Source of the DNA: VRUE01 sp963715625
GTDB taxonomy: Bacteria; Actinomycetota; Thermoleophilia; Solirubrobacterales; 70-9
Assembly: GCA_963715625.1 (NCBI GenBank)
Contig: OY970260.1
Span: 868,001 to 932,000, forward strand
Reading direction: 5' to 3'
Length of the DNA stretch: 64,000 bases
How positions within the stretch are numbered: position 1 is the stretch's first letter; each line of letters starts with the position of its first letter. Of this stretch, positions 62,450 through 64,000 are shown piece by piece. The notes beneath the pieces were generated by a model. That model had not been told where the DNA came from. It saw nothing but the letters and a program-made list of their open reading frames with translations, and did no database searches. The position numbers and the translations under genes are program-made.

Positions 62450-63688
62450 TCAACGCGCGGCGGCCTCAGCGAGCACGCGGCGGCCGGCCGCATCGACCCC
62501 GGAGCGGTAGGCCGCCGGGGCCTCGGGGTCCCATGACCGGGTGAGGAGGAGCGCCTCCTCACCGGCGGCCATCCCGGGGCAATGGGGGACGAGCGCGTCG
62601 AAGAACTCGCGCGGGTCAAATGCGGACTCCGGCGGGCGGACTCCGGGGCCAGTCCGCGTGCCGCTGAGCAAGAGGCCGGCCGCAACCGCCAGGGGCACAC
62701 CCGTAAACGCACCCATGCCCGTCCCCGGCAGCGCCGCAAGCGTGGCGCCCACGGCGGCGGGGACTCCGCCTCGCTCACCCTCCGCCAAGGCGAACAGCGG
62801 CGGCAGTCGCCTGGTCGAAGCCAGCGCGCCGAGCGCCGGCGAGGGCATCCGGCGCTCCGCCCAGTTGACCACTCCCACAGCCCGCCGAGCGGGGAGAAGG
62901 CCGAGGTCGCAGAGCCGGGCGAGCGCCACCAGCGGACCGATGAAGCGCAGCCGACCGTGGGTGACGTTGACGCTCTCGGCGACGTCGAAGGTTCGGTGCA
63001 GGGTGACCGGCTCTGGATGCCCGAACGTGCGCGCACAGCGGCGCCCCAGGCCCGGGTAATCGACAACGACCCGGCGCAGCGGCCGCTCCGCTTGCTCGCG
63101 ACCGTCGCGGACCACCGGGATCGTCCCGGTCGCCTGGACGATGCCGTGTTCGATGGCGGCGGGGCCGCTGCCCGGCTCGGGGGTCGCACCCTCCCCGTTC
63201 CAGCCGGTCACGACTCGGTGGACGTCGTCGAGCTCGCGCATCGCCACCACCGCGAGCAGGTTGACGACGCCCGGACTGGCGCCCATCCCGATCGCCGCCC
63301 GGATGCCGGCCCGCTCGGCCGCCGCCGACATTTCCAGCATGGCAACCGTCGGCTCGGGGTCGTCGCAGAGGTCGAGGTAGTCACAACCCGCCTCGATCGC
63401 CGCCGCAAGCACGGGAGGGCCGAAGCGAAAGTAGGGCCCGACCGTGTTGAGAACCACGTCGGCCTTCCGCAGGGTGGCCCGCAGGGCAGCCTCGTCGGTG
63501 ACGTCGAGCTCGAGCGCCTCGGCGCGGGTCCCGCAGGCGTCAGCGACCCGCGCCGCGGCCGAGACGTCGCGATCGGCGATCAGCACCCGCCCGACGCCCG
63601 CGAGCGCCGCTGCCGCAACCGCCGCATGGCGACCCATGCCGCCGCCACCGAGAATCGCCACGGTCTGCTCTTTTCGGTTGCTTTTCAT
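62450..63688 (-). CDS. Saccharopine dehydrogenase-like NAD(P)-binding oxidoreductase
   Basis: 412 residues from ATG 63688 (MKSNRKEQTVAILGGGGMGR). The Rossmann motif GGGGMGRHAAVAAAA (residues 14-28), TLRKADVVLNTVGPYFRFGP and the YLDLCDDPEPTVAMLEM stretch place it in the saccharopine dehydrogenase NADP-binding family. IGMGASPGVVNLLAVVAMRE follows. The C-terminal part differs from lysine-pathway enzymes, so it is probably a different reductase or a membrane-associated homologue. The frame extends upstream to 63997 without conserved sequence. Confidence 0.86.
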   Translation of the reverse strand: MKSNRKEQTVAILGGGGMGRHAAVAAAALAGVGRVLIADRDVSAAARVADACGTRAEALELDVTDEAALRATLRKADVVLNTVGPYFRFGPPVLAAAIEAGCDYLDLCDDPEPTVAMLEMSAAAERAGIRAAIGMGASPGVVNLLAVVAMRELDDVHRVVTGWNGEGATPEPGSGPAAIEHGIVQATGTIPVVRDGREQAERPLRRVVVDYPGLGRRCARTFGHPEPVTLHRTFDVAESVNVTHGRLRFIGPLVALARLCDLGLLPARRAVGVVNWAERRMPSPALGALASTRRLPPLFALAEGERGGVPAAVGATLAALPGTGMGAFTGVPLAVAAGLLLSGTRTGPGVRPPESAFDPREFFDALVPHCPGMAAGEEALLLTRSWDPEAPAAYRSGVDAAGRRVLAEAAAR

Positions 63689-63865
63689 TCGGGTTCCGGT
63701 AGACCGGCGATGCGCCCCATGACCAGCGCCGTATCCTCGCCGATCCCGGTGCTCCAGAGCCAAGTCGGAAGCTCGGGGGAACGCCTGGGGGAACGAAATC
63801 GAGACGAGATGCAAGCGGCCGAGCTGCAAGTTGCCGCGTGGTGTGCCGATATCATTGGGGTGGCT

Positions 63866-64000
63866 ATGAAACCGATCCGCACCGACTTCCGAGGCTATGA
63901 GGGCCAGTACGTGGCGATCGACCTGCGCACGGGCAAGGTCGTGATCGCCGACAGCGACCCCCATGTGGTTCTCCGCCAGGCTAAGGGCCGCGATCACGTG
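63866..64000 (+). CDS. DUF5678-like small protein, 3'-truncated by window edge
   Basis: 45 codons from ATG 63866: GYEGQYVAIDLRTGKVVIAD followed by SDPHVVLRQAKGRDHV. The pattern 'Y-x-G-x-Y/W-V-A-x-x-x-x-G-x-V-x-A' then 'V-L-x-x-A' is that of DUF5678, small proteins often found with retropepsin-like or toxin-antitoxin partners. The rest lies outside the window. The 177 bp upstream contain no clear gene. Confidence 0.6.
   Translation, partial: MKPIRTDFRGYEGQYVAIDLRTGKVVIADSDPHVVLRQAKGRDHV

Overview
The window is very GC-rich, with third positions mostly G or C, and reads as a chromosomal segment of an actinomycete. Thermoleophilia/Solirubrobacterales is the best guess. Pointers are a fused actinobacterial 2-oxoglutarate dehydrogenase, a decaprenyl-phosphate phosphoribosyltransferase-type UbiA protein, and a family of surface-type proteins with a conserved N-terminal segment followed by short 'NAI-T-KIK' repeats. 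No rRNA, tRNA, CRISPR array or phage structural block was recognised.

Layout. 1-5.5 kb: 3' part of a long-chain acyl-CoA ligase, an AAA ATPase, an AEC transporter and two nucleotidyltransferase (NTase) toxin-antitoxin-like pairs. 5.6-9 kb: two-domain ThyX, a membrane protein and a zinc-ribbon protein. 8.8-11.6 kb: a nitrilase-family gene split by a 1.49-kb IS4-like element, next to a trpD remnant. 11.6-18.9 kb: small metabolic and accessory genes (acetyltransferases, GrpB, methyltransferases, HAD hydrolases, SDR, cupin). 18.9-32.2 kb: accessory zone with PIN, NTase, HEPN/MNT and DUF433/DUF5615 modules among a flippase-like protein, sulfotransferase, acyl-CoA dehydrogenase, GH26-like hydrolase and three repeat surface proteins. 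32-41 kb: phosphotransferase, two-component system, DEAD-box helicase, quinone reductase, PfkB kinase, citrate synthase. 41-44.5 kb: Fic protein, UbiA prenyltransferase, another NTase pair. 44.6-48.4 kb: an alkyl-DHAP synthase-like flavoprotein and an acyl-CoA reductase-like double SDR, plausibly an ether-lipid pair. 48.4-55.8 kb: TCA-cycle genes (kgd fusion, aconitase) with a candidate structured RNA between them. 55.9-64 kb: secreted protein, PIN module, YibE/F protein divergent from a ZnuA-like lipoprotein, NlpC/P60 protein, saccharopine-dehydrogenase-like enzyme and the start of a DUF5678-like gene.

Main themes. (1) About ten toxin-antitoxin-like modules occur in 64 kb. Two of them lie between direct copies of the 3' end of the host gene they follow (acyl-CoA dehydrogenase, 51/52 identical; phosphotransferase, 59/66 identical), as if small integrase-less modules had entered at protein-gene 3' ends. 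(2) Several modules have operator-like palindromes or repeats placed tightly against the start codon, and some promoters predict leaderless mRNA. (3) Long inverted repeats sit at gene ends, and one 49-bp palindromic element occurs twice inside coding sequence. (4) Five otherwise good genes (thyX, Cof-type HAD, acyl-CoA dehydrogenase, kgd, znuA-like) each carry one single-base frameshift that removal of one A:T pair repairs; because kgd and thyX are core genes, a systematic sequencing error is the simplest explanation.
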